Assembly: GCF_000568255.1 (NCBI RefSeq)
Contig: NZ_KK037166.1
Coordinates: forward strand, 1,401,119 to 1,446,262
From: Kutzneria sp. 744
GTDB taxonomy: Bacteria; Actinomycetota; Actinomycetes; Mycobacteriales; Pseudonocardiaceae
Direction of reading: 5' to 3'
Length of the DNA: 45,144 nt
Both the position numbers and the translations under genes were made by a program. Position 1 is the first letter of the stretch. Every line of letters starts with the position of its first letter. The notes under the pieces are model-generated. The model ran no database searches, had not been told where the DNA came from, and was given only the letters and a program-made list of their open reading frames with translations. Positions 1-8,171 of this stretch are shown here, in pieces.

Positions 1-39
1 CAGGTTGAACCCGTTCCCACGAGGCCGAAGCATACGTGG

Positions 40-255
40 TCAAGCCAGCGCGGCGATCATCCTGCCGACGAGAGCCAGGAACAACAGCGTGCCGAACACG
101 AGGGCGACGACGTCCAACCGACGGATCGGGCGGGTGCGACGCAAGGGCAGGCCGGGTTCGGCGGCCTTCTCGGCCAGCACGGTCCGCACGACGAGGACCG
201 CGAGCCAGATCGGGCCCAAGACGGCGGCCAACACGACGAACGCGGTCTCGCTCAC
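40..255 (-). CDS. Small two-TM membrane protein, last gene of glycan operon
   Basis: A 71-residue protein with two hydrophobic helices (about residues 5-27 and 48-68) joined by a short basic, proline-containing loop. No family was recognised. Its ATG overlaps the stop of the upstream acyltransferase by 4 nt (252-255), so it is almost certainly translated as the last visible gene of the surface-glycan operon. The stop is TGA at 40-42, and the 39 bases beyond it hold no recognisable gene start. The conserved overlap and membrane character suggest an accessory membrane role in glycan export or assembly, which is inference only. Confidence 0.72.
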   Translation of the reverse strand: MSETAFVVLAAVLGPIWLAVLVVRTVLAEKAAEPGLPLRRTRPIRRLDVVALVFGTLLFLALVGRMIAALA

Positions 256-779
256 GGGCCGACCTTTCGCGCCGGGGAGCCGACATAGACGCCGGGTTCG
301 AGGCAGTCTCGGGTTACGACGCTACCGGCCCCGATCACGACATCATCGCCGACGGTGACGCCGGGCAGGATCATCGCCCGAGCGCCGATCCACGCGCGGT
401 CGCCGATCTTGACGCTGCGGCCGCGAGGAACCTTGGAGACGCCGCCGTCCGGGGTGCGGTCGTGGTGGGAGGTCACGATCATCACCTGCGGACCGATCTG
501 GCAGTCACGGCCGATCTCGATCGGGGCGACGGCCTCCAGATAGAGCTCACGGTTGGCGAAAGTGCCGGCACCGATACGGACATGCCGCATCGGGCCGAGA
601 AGCTTGGCACCGGGGAAGATGTTCGGGGTGTCGATCCTCGTGCCGAACGCCCGGTAGCCGAGCCACCGCAACGGCCGTGGGATGAGGTTACTGCCGAGCA
701 CAGTGTTGACCAGCACGCCGAGCGTGGCGGCCCACAGGTCGATGCGGGCCTCGCGGATCAGCCGCCGGGCGAGGCTCAT
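252..779 (-). CDS. Hexapeptide-repeat (LbH) acyltransferase
   Basis: 175 residues. The C-terminal two thirds carry the repeating [I/V]-G-x-x hexapeptide pattern of left-handed beta-helix acyltransferases (IGAGTFANREL, IEIGRDCQIGP, VKIGDRAWIGA, VTVGDDVVIGAGS), ending in the typical GVYVGSPARKVG tail. A TSHH stretch near residue 105 supplies the His usually used as catalytic base in WcaF/LacA/NodL-like O-acetyltransferases. The N-terminal segment is a short amphipathic or hydrophobic stretch. The ATG overlaps the previous stop by 4 nt (776-779). It probably acetylates a sugar of the glycan built by the neighbouring glycosyltransferases; the acceptor and acyl donor cannot be read from sequence. 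Confidence 0.88.
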   Translation of the reverse strand: MSLARRLIREARIDLWAATLGVLVNTVLGSNLIPRPLRWLGYRAFGTRIDTPNIFPGAKLLGPMRHVRIGAGTFANRELYLEAVAPIEIGRDCQIGPQVMIVTSHHDRTPDGGVSKVPRGRSVKIGDRAWIGARAMILPGVTVGDDVVIGAGSVVTRDCLEPGVYVGSPARKVGP

Positions 780-2503
780 CGCTTTCCTTCCTTACGTTGC
801 AACAGTTGGCTGTCGCCTTCGGAAGCTACGCGTTCGTAGTAGCCGTCGGCGATCAACCGGTCGGCCAGGGCCCCGGTCCAACCGGGCGGGGCTCCGAAGT
901 AGACAGTGCCGTAGGCGTCCTGGGCATGGTTGATCACCAAGAAGTCCAGCTTGGCCTTGAGGACACAAGATTCACCGTTCGGGAAGACGGTGCAACCGTC
1001 CTCGGCGGACACCTGGCGCACATCCCCGACACGCTGCCACTCCAACGGGGCATACGACACCACCGTGCCGATGCTCTGGCCGTCGCGGGCAAGGTCGTAG
1101 GCCTTCTGCACAACGTCCACGTCGGCCTTGGTGAAAGCAACGTACGCGTCGTTGCCGCCACGAACGGCGACGGTGGCCAGGATGGACAGGCCGAGGGCGA
1201 TTCCCGTGAGGTAGGACCGTTTGGTGAGGGCGTCCAGGGCAATGCCGCCCAGCACCGCGAAGAACGGGAGGGCGAACAGGTAGCAGCGGATGAAGATCTC
1301 GCCACCGTACGGCTGCAACACGGCGAGCCCGAACGACGCCAACGCGAGGGCCGGCAGCACCAAGGATTTGCTGCCCCTTCGCCGCAGCACGAGGAATCCG
1401 GCGGCCGCCAACAAAGTCGCCCCGCCCATGATGCCGATGCGGGTCAGGAGGATCGCCTGACGGCCGGCGTTGCCGACGAAACGCTGGCCGATGCCCTGGC
1501 TCACCGAGGAGTTGAGATCACCGATCGAACCGGTGATCACGCTCAGCTGCCCGATCCAGAACTCCCGCGCTGCCAACACGAACCAACCGACCGCGAGGGC
1601 CAGCACCACGACCGGCAGCCAACGCGGCCACAGCCGACCCCACAGCACCAACACGATCAGCAGGCCGCCCAACATGTACGGCGTCAGCTGGTGGGTCGGG
1701 GCGAGGGCCATGGCCAGCAGCACCACGAGCCCCTCGGCACGGAGCCGGTCGCCGGCCGAGTTGTTGGGTGCCGGGGGCCGCTGGATGTCGGCGCGAGGAA
1801 CAGCCAGGGGGCTCGGGCTGACCAGGTGCTGGAAGGTGATGGCCAGCGCGGCCAACAGCAGGATGTACGTGGTGCCCTGGGGTGAGGCGTAGTCCTGCTC
1901 GGTCCAGTTGGCAACCAGGAAGATCCAGGCCGCGATCCACGACGCCCGACCCGGGCCGACGACGGCGACGGCGATCGCCCGCACGCCCAGCACCGCCAGC
2001 CCCGACAGCAGCACCGGCGCCCAGTTCAGCAGCACCGACGTGTCGTGCAGGCCACTGGCCTCGGTCAGAAACGCCAGCAGGGCGAAGAAACCGGGCCAGC
2101 TGAACCTCGTGTCGAAGTCGTGCAGGACGTCGCCGTGCGCGCCGATGTAGTTGGCGAAGCCGGAATGCAGCCAGGCCACCGGCAGCCGGGCCGCCGGTTC
2201 CACCGCCGGCTGGAGGCCGTACACCGCGAAGATCGCCACCACGGTGATCAGCGTGAGCACGGCGGTTCGGCGGTTCTTCAGCAGCTCGATCGTGAACGCC
2301 GCCACCAGCAGGGGATACGCCACCATCAGCAGCGGGGACAGCGCCGGCACCAGACCGAGGCTGCCCAGCGTCGTCGGGTCGATCTCGCGGAAACCGATGA
2401 GCCAGCACAGCACCGCCGCACCGGTCAGCATCTGCGGCCGCCAGTCCTTTGTGTACTGTCGGCTTCCGGTCTCGACGGGGCGCTCGACAGTCATGAGAGT
2501 CAC
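776..2503 (-). CDS. Polytopic membrane protein, GT-C-like glycosyltransferase candidate
   Basis: About 575 residues with roughly twelve hydrophobic segments and a soluble C-terminal tail of about 100 residues. A long first extracytoplasmic loop carries an acidic HDFDTRFSWPGF stretch, the position where GT-C lipid-linked-sugar transferases keep their acidic catalytic residues. I chose the GTG at 2503 because it overlaps the upstream stop as GTGA, like every other junction in this operon; an in-frame ATG at 2494 is the alternative. Codons upstream of 2503 read through the flippase gene in another frame and are not part of this gene. It may be a polymerase, ligase or GT-C enzyme of surface glycan assembly; the exact reaction is unknown. 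Confidence 0.8.
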   Translation of the reverse strand: MTLMTVERPVETGSRQYTKDWRPQMLTGAAVLCWLIGFREIDPTTLGSLGLVPALSPLLMVAYPLLVAAFTIELLKNRRTAVLTLITVVAIFAVYGLQPAVEPAARLPVAWLHSGFANYIGAHGDVLHDFDTRFSWPGFFALLAFLTEASGLHDTSVLLNWAPVLLSGLAVLGVRAIAVAVVGPGRASWIAAWIFLVANWTEQDYASPQGTTYILLLAALAITFQHLVSPSPLAVPRADIQRPPAPNNSAGDRLRAEGLVVLLAMALAPTHQLTPYMLGGLLIVLVLWGRLWPRWLPVVVLALAVGWFVLAAREFWIGQLSVITGSIGDLNSSVSQGIGQRFVGNAGRQAILLTRIGIMGGATLLAAAGFLVLRRRGSKSLVLPALALASFGLAVLQPYGGEIFIRCYLFALPFFAVLGGIALDALTKRSYLTGIALGLSILATVAVRGGNDAYVAFTKADVDVVQKAYDLARDGQSIGTVVSYAPLEWQRVGDVRQVSAEDGCTVFPNGESCVLKAKLDFLVINHAQDAYGTVYFGAPPGWTGALADRLIADGYYERVASEGDSQLLQRKEGKR

Positions 2504-3738
2504 GCAGCGATCTCCAGTCGTCGGCGCAGGCTCAAGGCGGCGACGGCGGCCACGGCCAGTTGCACGGTGAGGAACCCGACGGCGAGTGGAACCAGGCCGC
2601 CGGTCGGCAGCAGCGCCGCCACCGGCAACATCACCGCCGCGCCCGCCAGTTGGAAGGCCGCGACCGGCATGCCCCGGCCGTCGGCCTGGAACACGCCCAC
2701 GGCCAACAGGATGAGCAGCCGAGGCGCGAAGCCGATCAGCACCAGCATCAACGCGGTGCCGCCCAATTCCACGTAGTCGGGACCGAAAATGCTCAGCAGC
2801 GGCCGGGCGAGCACCACTCCGACCACGATCATCGGCCCGAAGAAGACCGCCAGCCTGCTGCCGGCCAGCCGCACGAGCTCCCTCGCCCGAGCCGGCTCCG
2901 TCGCGATCCGCACCACCAGCGAGTTCACGAATCCGGTCGCCGCCACGTCCACCGCGTTCACGGCGGTCCAAACCACGAAGAACACCGCCCCCGGCACCGG
3001 TCCAAAGCGGGCCGTGACGATCAGCGGCACCAGGTAGTACATCAGCGACTGGCCGATCGAGGCCAGGTAGGTCGGGCCCAGCAGGCTGACGACTTCGCTC
3101 CTGGTGGGCAGGATTCCGGGCTCCAGACGCCGATCACGCCGTCGTGAGGCCGTCACGACAACAACTGTCGCCCCCAGCACCGCAAGGATGGTCGGCACCG
3201 CCCACGACAGCAGGATGCCCAGCGCCCCAAGGGATGCCGCCAGCACCAGCACCGCGATCCGGCCCAAACCGAAGCCCAGGTTCTTCACCAGCACCGCGCC
3301 GGCCCGGTCCAGCCCGGTCAGCACCGGGTCCTGGAACTGGAGCACCGCCCAGGCCAGCGTCACCACCACGAACAGCGGCGCACCCCAGCCCGGCACCGCC
3401 AATGCCGCCTGCCGGCCGGCCGGGAAGGCCAGGAACACCAACGATCCCAGCAGGGCCCCGGCCATCACCACCGCGTACGTCCACAGCAGCAGCTTCCCGC
3501 TCCGGCCGCCCGCCCTCGGCAGCCAGCGCAGCACCGCCGGGCCCAGGCTCACCTGCGTCACGCCCGACACCAGCAGGAAGCCTGAGGTGAACGCCGCCGT
3601 CAGGCCCACTTCCGCCGTCGGCACGAGCCTCGCCGAGATCACCCATCCCAGCAGGCCCGCCACCGACGTGAACGCCGCCCCGGCCGACAGCGCGATCCCG
3701 TCTCGCACCATCCGGCCGTCGTCGACCGTCGCCGTCAC
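2500..3738 (-). CDS. MOP-superfamily polysaccharide flippase (Wzx/RfbX-like)
   Basis: 412 residues made almost entirely of about twelve hydrophobic helices with short loops, in the pattern of MATE/Wzx exporters (starting ALSAGAAFTSVAGLLGWVISARLV). This family flips lipid-linked glycans or exports small molecules. Flanking glycosyltransferases favour the glycan flippase role. The GTG at 3738 overlaps the previous TGA by 4 nt; an in-frame ATG lies nine codons downstream. It lacks the longer C-terminal helices of MurJ. Confidence in superfamily is high, in substrate low. Confidence 0.87.
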   Translation of the reverse strand: MTATVDDGRMVRDGIALSAGAAFTSVAGLLGWVISARLVPTAEVGLTAAFTSGFLLVSGVTQVSLGPAVLRWLPRAGGRSGKLLLWTYAVVMAGALLGSLVFLAFPAGRQAALAVPGWGAPLFVVVTLAWAVLQFQDPVLTGLDRAGAVLVKNLGFGLGRIAVLVLAASLGALGILLSWAVPTILAVLGATVVVVTASRRRDRRLEPGILPTRSEVVSLLGPTYLASIGQSLMYYLVPLIVTARFGPVPGAVFFVVWTAVNAVDVAATGFVNSLVVRIATEPARARELVRLAGSRLAVFFGPMIVVGVVLARPLLSIFGPDYVELGGTALMLVLIGFAPRLLILLAVGVFQADGRGMPVAAFQLAGAAVMLPVAALLPTGGLVPLAVGFLTVQLAVAAVAALSLRRRLEIAA

Positions 3739-4076
3739 TGGTTGCCCCGCATGATGTGATGCACCAGCGGGATCATGCTCACCAGCGCAAACCCCAGCAG
3801 CGCCCGCTCCGGATGCCAGTACCCCAGCGACAACATCGCCTGACTCAACAGGATCGACAGGGCGAGGCTCACGCCCACTGCCACCGTCCAGACGAAGGAT
3901 TGGTTCCAAGGCCGGACATACGCCGCCACCGCCCAGCCGGGGACAGTCAGTGCAAAGAGGACGGTCAGCGCCAATCGCCACGGACCGCTCACGCCGATGA
4001 GCACCGAGAGCGCGGTCAAGGCGGCGATAGAGAGCAGAACGATGGCGGTGGTCTTACGGTAAGCGAGGTCGGTCAT
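3735..4076 (-). CDS. Four-TM small membrane protein
   Basis: 113 residues with four hydrophobic helices (about 10-28, 33-52, 62-82, 86-106) and little loop sequence. No family recognised. Both ends overlap neighbours by 4 nt, so it is embedded in the operon between the tandem glycosyltransferase and the flippase. Many actinobacterial glycan operons carry such a small integral protein beside the flippase; a subunit or chaperone role is inference. Confidence 0.78.
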   Translation of the reverse strand: MTDLAYRKTTAIVLLSIAALTALSVLIGVSGPWRLALTVLFALTVPGWAVAAYVRPWNQSFVWTVAVGVSLALSILLSQAMLSLGYWHPERALLGFALVSMIPLVHHIMRGNQ

Positions 4077-6220
4077 TTCCCACCCCGCAACAGCTTCAGC
4101 GGCGTCGGCGCGGTCTCCTCCGCCGCACGAACGGCGGCGGTGGCCTGAGGCTCGGGCAGGCCGAGACGGCGGCGCGGCCCGGTCAGCAGGCCACGCAGCA
4201 GCGCGAACGGACCGGCGATCACGCCATGAAGCTCCGCTTTGGACAGTTCCGGCGGGAAATCCGCGCCACGGCCCCGGTTACGGGCCGAGTCACCGGCCAG
4301 GAAGTGCCTGATCCCGCCGGGCATCCGGCGGGCGACGGCCAGGAGCTCGACCGGGCGGCGACCGACGTACACGGCGAACAGGGGCAGCAGACCGGTACCG
4401 TAGCCGCGCATCTGGCCGATGAGCTCGTCCAGGCCACGGCGATGCTCGTGCCGCACAACGGCATGCGGGGTGTAGACCAGCACGCCACTGTTGCGCAGCA
4501 GCCGAATGAACAGCTCCAGGTCCTCGCCGGACTTGGTGGCGCTGCCGGCGCCGAGCAGAGGGTCGCAGCCGCCGAGCTCACGGTAGGACATCGCCCGCCA
4601 CGCCATGCTGTTGCCGGAGCCGAACAGGCCGGCGGCGAAGGGGTACAGGGGCCCGGTCCGCGCATCGTCCGAACCTGACGCGCCATGGGCGTCGAACCTG
4701 GTGCGGCGGAAGCCCTTGCCGAAGCCGCCCCACTGCTCGAACCATTGCTGCGCGGGCGTTTCCAACGCGTACGGCAACACCAGCCCGGTGACGCAGTCCA
4801 CGGCCGGGTCGAAGAACTCCGCCACCAACCGGTCCAACCACAACGGGTCCACCACGGCGTCGTCGTCGGTGAAGGCGATGATCTCCCCGGACGCCTCGGC
4901 CGCGCCCCGGTTGCGGGCATTGCTCAAGCCCCGCACGGGTTCCGGCACATAGCGGACACGATCGTCGGAGGCGGCCAACTCTTGCAGCGCACGGACTTCC
5001 GGCCGGTTGTCCACCACGATGACCTCAAGCCGCGGATACTCCGTCGCCAACACCGAGCGCACGCACCGCGCCGCCAACTCCGGCCGACCGGCGCTGGGCA
5101 CGACCACCGTCACCGACGGCGTGGCGAACCGCTCGTCCTCGGTGGCCGGCAGATCCCACAAACCGTCGGGCTCCGCACCGGCGGCGACCGACACCTCCCC
5201 CAGCACGGTCAGCCCGTCACGCACCAGAACCCTTGCCGGATAAGGGAACCGTGGGGCGTCCTCGACGGATCGGTCCCACTCCCCCACCGACACCGGCCCT
5301 AGTTCACGGTCGGCGCGGACCAACTTCCCCCGGGCGTAACCGGCGGCGGCGAACAACACCGACACGACCAGGGCGAAGGCGCCGGCGACGTGCAGTCGCA
5401 GCAGCTCGCGGAAGAAGGCGGCCGGGATGATCCGGGTGGTGTAGGCGCGCTCGGTCGACAGCGCGTCCCCGGCTCCGACCAGCCGCGACACCGCGGCCTT
5501 GGAGATTCCCTCGCCCCACGACCGTCTTCGCAGATACGACCAGCTCAGGCGGTCGCTGCTGACCCGATGCCGCACCAGCGCCCGCGGCTCGAACACGATC
5601 AGCGCCGACGGGTCGTGCTGCCGCAGCCGGATGCACAACTCGGTCTCCTCGCAGCCGACCGGCACCGTGCCGACCCGGCCCATGTCCTCGGTGAACCCGC
5701 CTACGGCCTCGAACACCGTGCGGCGGAAGGACATGTTGCAGCCCATGAGGTTGCGGACCTCGGCGAGCTGGACCGGTTGCCCCGTATAGGTGCAGCCCAC
5801 GACCCAGTCCAGCTCACCGCGATCCGAGGCAGCCGGCAAGGTGACGGGCCGCTCGATCGGCCACAGCGGTGTCGCCGCACCGCCGACGGCCGCGACCAGG
5901 GGGTTGTCGTACGGGGCGAGCAGCAGCTCAAGCCAGTCGGGCGAGGCCGCGGACGCGTCGTCGTCGAGGAACACCACGATGTCGCCGACGGCATGGGCCA
6001 GTGCCGTGTTGCGCGCCCCGGACAGCCCGCGGCGATTCTCGTTGGCCAGCACGGTGACGCCGGCGATGCCGGCCGCGCGGGCGGCCAGCGCGGGATTGTG
6101 GTCGATCACCAGCAGCAGCTGGTCGACCGGAATCGTTTGCGCGGCAACGGATTCGACGGCCGTGACAATATCGGGCCAACGCCGCTCGGTGTAGGCGCAG
6201 ACGACGACCGTGACCGTCAC
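4073..6220 (-). CDS. Tandem double-domain GT2 glycosyltransferase with central TM segment
   Basis: 715 residues from the GTG at 6220, which overlaps the previous stop by 4 nt. Two complete GT-A domains of family GT2 are present. Domain 1 (about residues 3-260) begins VTVVVCAYTERR and has FLDDD at 85-88. A hydrophobic stretch (about 278-296) follows. Domain 2 (about 368-640) begins VTVVVPSAGRP and has FTDDD at 450-454 with an EDLELFIRLL motif, typical of the ED base region. Both nucleotide-sugar/metal DxD sites look intact, so the protein may add two sugars in succession or make a disaccharide repeat. Domain 1 has the matching GCEETELCIRL motif. Substrates are unknown. Confidence 0.9.
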   Translation of the reverse strand: MTVTVVVCAYTERRWPDIVTAVESVAAQTIPVDQLLLVIDHNPALAARAAGIAGVTVLANENRRGLSGARNTALAHAVGDIVVFLDDDASAASPDWLELLLAPYDNPLVAAVGGAATPLWPIERPVTLPAASDRGELDWVVGCTYTGQPVQLAEVRNLMGCNMSFRRTVFEAVGGFTEDMGRVGTVPVGCEETELCIRLRQHDPSALIVFEPRALVRHRVSSDRLSWSYLRRRSWGEGISKAAVSRLVGAGDALSTERAYTTRIIPAAFFRELLRLHVAGAFALVVSVLFAAAGYARGKLVRADRELGPVSVGEWDRSVEDAPRFPYPARVLVRDGLTVLGEVSVAAGAEPDGLWDLPATEDERFATPSVTVVVPSAGRPELAARCVRSVLATEYPRLEVIVVDNRPEVRALQELAASDDRVRYVPEPVRGLSNARNRGAAEASGEIIAFTDDDAVVDPLWLDRLVAEFFDPAVDCVTGLVLPYALETPAQQWFEQWGGFGKGFRRTRFDAHGASGSDDARTGPLYPFAAGLFGSGNSMAWRAMSYRELGGCDPLLGAGSATKSGEDLELFIRLLRNSGVLVYTPHAVVRHEHRRGLDELIGQMRGYGTGLLPLFAVYVGRRPVELLAVARRMPGGIRHFLAGDSARNRGRGADFPPELSKAELHGVIAGPFALLRGLLTGPRRRLGLPEPQATAAVRAAEETAPTPLKLLRGGK

Positions 6221-7032
6221 GACGCGCGGTCTTCCGCCAGGTCGAAACGGGGCGTCGGCAGGTGCGGCCGCAGGGTGGTGATGCCCGCTCTGCGGGCCCG
6301 CCCGAGCAGCGTCGCCCGTCTCCGCTCGGCGAGAAGCGTCTTGAGCACCCGGAAGCCGTCGCTGAAGGTGCGCAGGTTGCTCTCGCCGTGGATGCGGCGG
6401 CGCTCCACGCTGGGCACCTCGGTGATCGTCAGTCCGGCGGCGACGACCCGGCAGCTGATCACCGTCTCGATCTCGAAGCCGTCGCCCCACAGCAGGCCGT
6501 CGCCCCGCGCCACGCGCTCGACGGCCGGCAGGTCCAGCACCGGCACGATGTCCCGCCAGAAGGCGTTGTAGCCGTAGCACAGGTCGGAGAACCGGGTCCG
6601 GAACAGCACGTTGGACATGCCGTTGAGGCCGGCGTTGCCCAGGTTGCGCAGCGGCGTGATGTCCTCGCTGCCGCCGGCCGCGCCGTAGCGGGTGCCCTTG
6701 GCGAAGTCGGCGCCGGCGGTCAGCGCGGCCAGGAAGTCCGGGATCTCCGCCGGGTCGGCCGAGCCGTCTGCGTCGAACATGACGATCACGTCGCCGGTGG
6801 CGGCGAGGAAGCCGCAGGCCAGCGCGTTGCCCTTGCCGCGCCGTGTCTGCCGCACGACCCTGATGCCGGGTAACAGCCGGCGCGAGGTCGCCACGGTGTC
6901 GTCGACCGAGTCCCCGTCGACCAGGACGACCTCGTGCACGTCGGGTAACTCGGGCAGCACCCGCTCCAGGTTGCGGGCCTCGTTTCGGGCCGGGACGACG
7001 ATGGTCACGGTGGGGCGTTCAGTACGCGTCAT
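6217..7032 (-). CDS. GT2 glycosyltransferase, DPM1/GtrB-like (polyprenyl-phosphate sugar synthase type)
   Basis: 271 residues. It begins VTIVVPARNEARNLERVLPELP, contains LVDGDSVDDT (nucleotide binding), RRGKGNAL and the MFDADGSADP DxD motif at about residue 90. The RxGKGxAL plus DADGxxxP combination is typical of dolichol/undecaprenyl-phosphate mannose or glucose synthases. No C-terminal TM segments are present, so it is a soluble or peripheral enzyme. It is the first gene of the operon; the promoter must lie in 7033-7281. A likely role is making a lipid-linked sugar donor for the GT-C-like protein downstream, which is inference from context. Confidence 0.88.
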   Translation of the reverse strand: MTRTERPTVTIVVPARNEARNLERVLPELPDVHEVVLVDGDSVDDTVATSRRLLPGIRVVRQTRRGKGNALACGFLAATGDVIVMFDADGSADPAEIPDFLAALTAGADFAKGTRYGAAGGSEDITPLRNLGNAGLNGMSNVLFRTRFSDLCYGYNAFWRDIVPVLDLPAVERVARGDGLLWGDGFEIETVISCRVVAAGLTITEVPSVERRRIHGESNLRTFSDGFRVLKTLLAERRRATLLGRARRAGITTLRPHLPTPRFDLAEDRAS

Positions 7033-7281
7033 GGTCTGAGTGCCTGCCTCGACGAACGGGTTTCGGACGGCATGTCCCGAATAATGCTGACGAGTGAACG
7101 TGACGTCCAGAGGTGACGTTAAGTAACTACCGGATCGGACGCGTGAACGCGGAATGAACCCCCAGCTCGCCCGGCCATTAACCCCAGCTGACGACGGTTG
7201 TGACCCTGTTCACGTCAAGAGTGCCGGCGATCGGAGGTAACGTCTGGGCCGGGAAGCCGATACCGCGGATGTGAGGGCGCG
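7033..7281. promoter_or_regulatory. Divergent intergenic region of the glycan operon and GT2 gene
   Basis: This 249-bp gap separates two divergently transcribed glycosyltransferase genes and must hold both promoters. It is noticeably less GC-rich than the coding DNA. A heptamer GTGACGT occurs twice 13 bp apart (7100-7106 and 7113-7119), and a related TTCACGTCA lies at about 7209-7217. CCCCAGCT occurs twice (about 7160 and 7181). These look like possible regulator half-sites. I could not assign -35/-10 boxes with confidence. Confidence 0.4.
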
Positions 7282-8112
7282 ATGAGGGCCGCGACGCCTG
7301 CCGTTTCCGTCTGCGTGCCCGCCTACCAGGCGGAACGCTTCCTTGGCGCGACGATGCGCAGCGTGCTGGCGCAGAATTTCGGCGACTTCGAGCTGCTAGT
7401 CCTCGACAACGCGTCGACCGACCGCACCGAAGTTGTTGCACATTCATTCGACGATTACCGCGTACGGGTGATACGGAACCCCCGGGTTCTCCCACTGGCC
7501 GAGAACTGGAACCTGGCCGTCCATTACAGCCGCGCGCCGCTGGTGAAACTTCTGTGCGCGGACGATCTTCTCCGACCCGATTGTTTGCGGTTACAACATC
7601 AGGCGCTAATCGGCCGGCACGATCTGTCGCTGACCGCCTGCCGGCGTGATTTCGTCGACGACACCGGCCGCAGGCTGGTCGCCGGGCGCGGGCTGCGCGG
7701 ACTGATCGGCCGGCACGATCGGACGGCGGTGGCCCGGCGGATCGTGCGTGACGGCGGAAATCCGGTCGGCGAGCCCGGGTCGGTGCTGTTCCGGCGGGAG
7801 CACTTCGAGGCCGTCGGCGGCTTCGACGGCCGGCTGAGCTTCCCGATGGACCTCGACCTGTGGCTGCGGATGCTCGACCACGGCGGCTTCCACGGCATGG
7901 CCGACAGCCTGGCCGCCTTCCGCGTCCGGCCCGGCTCGCTGTCCGGAAAGGCCGGTCGGGCCGAGTATGCCGAGCAACGCTCGTACACCCGCCACATCGG
8001 CGGCGTTCGCCCGGTCGACCGGGCGCTGAGCTCCGTCAACGCGCCGGCCTCGCGGCTGCGCCGGCAGGGTCTGTTTCTCCTGGCCGGCCACTACGCACGG
8101 CAATCGGGCTGA
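7282..8112 (+). CDS. GT2-family glycosyltransferase with a TTA codon
   Basis: 276 residues starting VSVCVPAYQAERFLGATMRSVLAQ, with LDNASTDRT and a metal-site variant LLCADDLL (DD in place of a strict DxD) at about residues 93-100, and GGFDGRLSFPMDLDLWLRML near residue 180, the usual acceptor/base region of GT2. GAGGG lies just before the ATG. Codon 104 (7591-7593) is TTA, the rare leucine codon that ties translation to bldA tRNA in many actinomycetes. The first 400 bases are also less GC-rich than neighbours. It diverges from the glycan operon and ends at a strong hairpin. Confidence 0.87.
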   Translation: MRAATPAVSVCVPAYQAERFLGATMRSVLAQNFGDFELLVLDNASTDRTEVVAHSFDDYRVRVIRNPRVLPLAENWNLAVHYSRAPLVKLLCADDLLRPDCLRLQHQALIGRHDLSLTACRRDFVDDTGRRLVAGRGLRGLIGRHDRTAVARRIVRDGGNPVGEPGSVLFRREHFEAVGGFDGRLSFPMDLDLWLRMLDHGGFHGMADSLAAFRVRPGSLSGKAGRAEYAEQRSYTRHIGGVRPVDRALSSVNAPASRLRRQGLFLLAGHYARQSG

Positions 8113-8124
8113 TCGATGGCGGGC

Positions 8125-8150
8125 CTGCTGCCCGGCCGAACGGGCAGCAG
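8125..8150. terminator. Bidirectional hairpin terminator between convergent genes
   Basis: Perfect 10-bp stem CTGCTGCCCG / CGGGCAGCAG with a 6-nt loop, 12 nt after the GT2 stop and 21 nt from the stop of the convergent aldo/keto reductase. There is no T-tract, as is common in high-GC actinomycetes. Confidence 0.75.
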
Positions 8151-8171
8151 ACTCGACACCACAGGCCTCAG

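Noticed and set aside
36-839. Long plus-strand ORFs across the glycan operon (36-839, 797-1885, 5390-6571 and similar)
   Set aside because: They are antisense to membrane and glycosyltransferase genes with strong family motifs, have Arg/Gln/His-rich products without domains, and reflect high GC reducing stop codons.
2504-2971. N-terminal extension of the GT-C-like protein to 2971
   Set aside because: The extra 156 residues are an out-of-frame reading of the flippase gene; the GTGA overlap at 2503 fits the operon.
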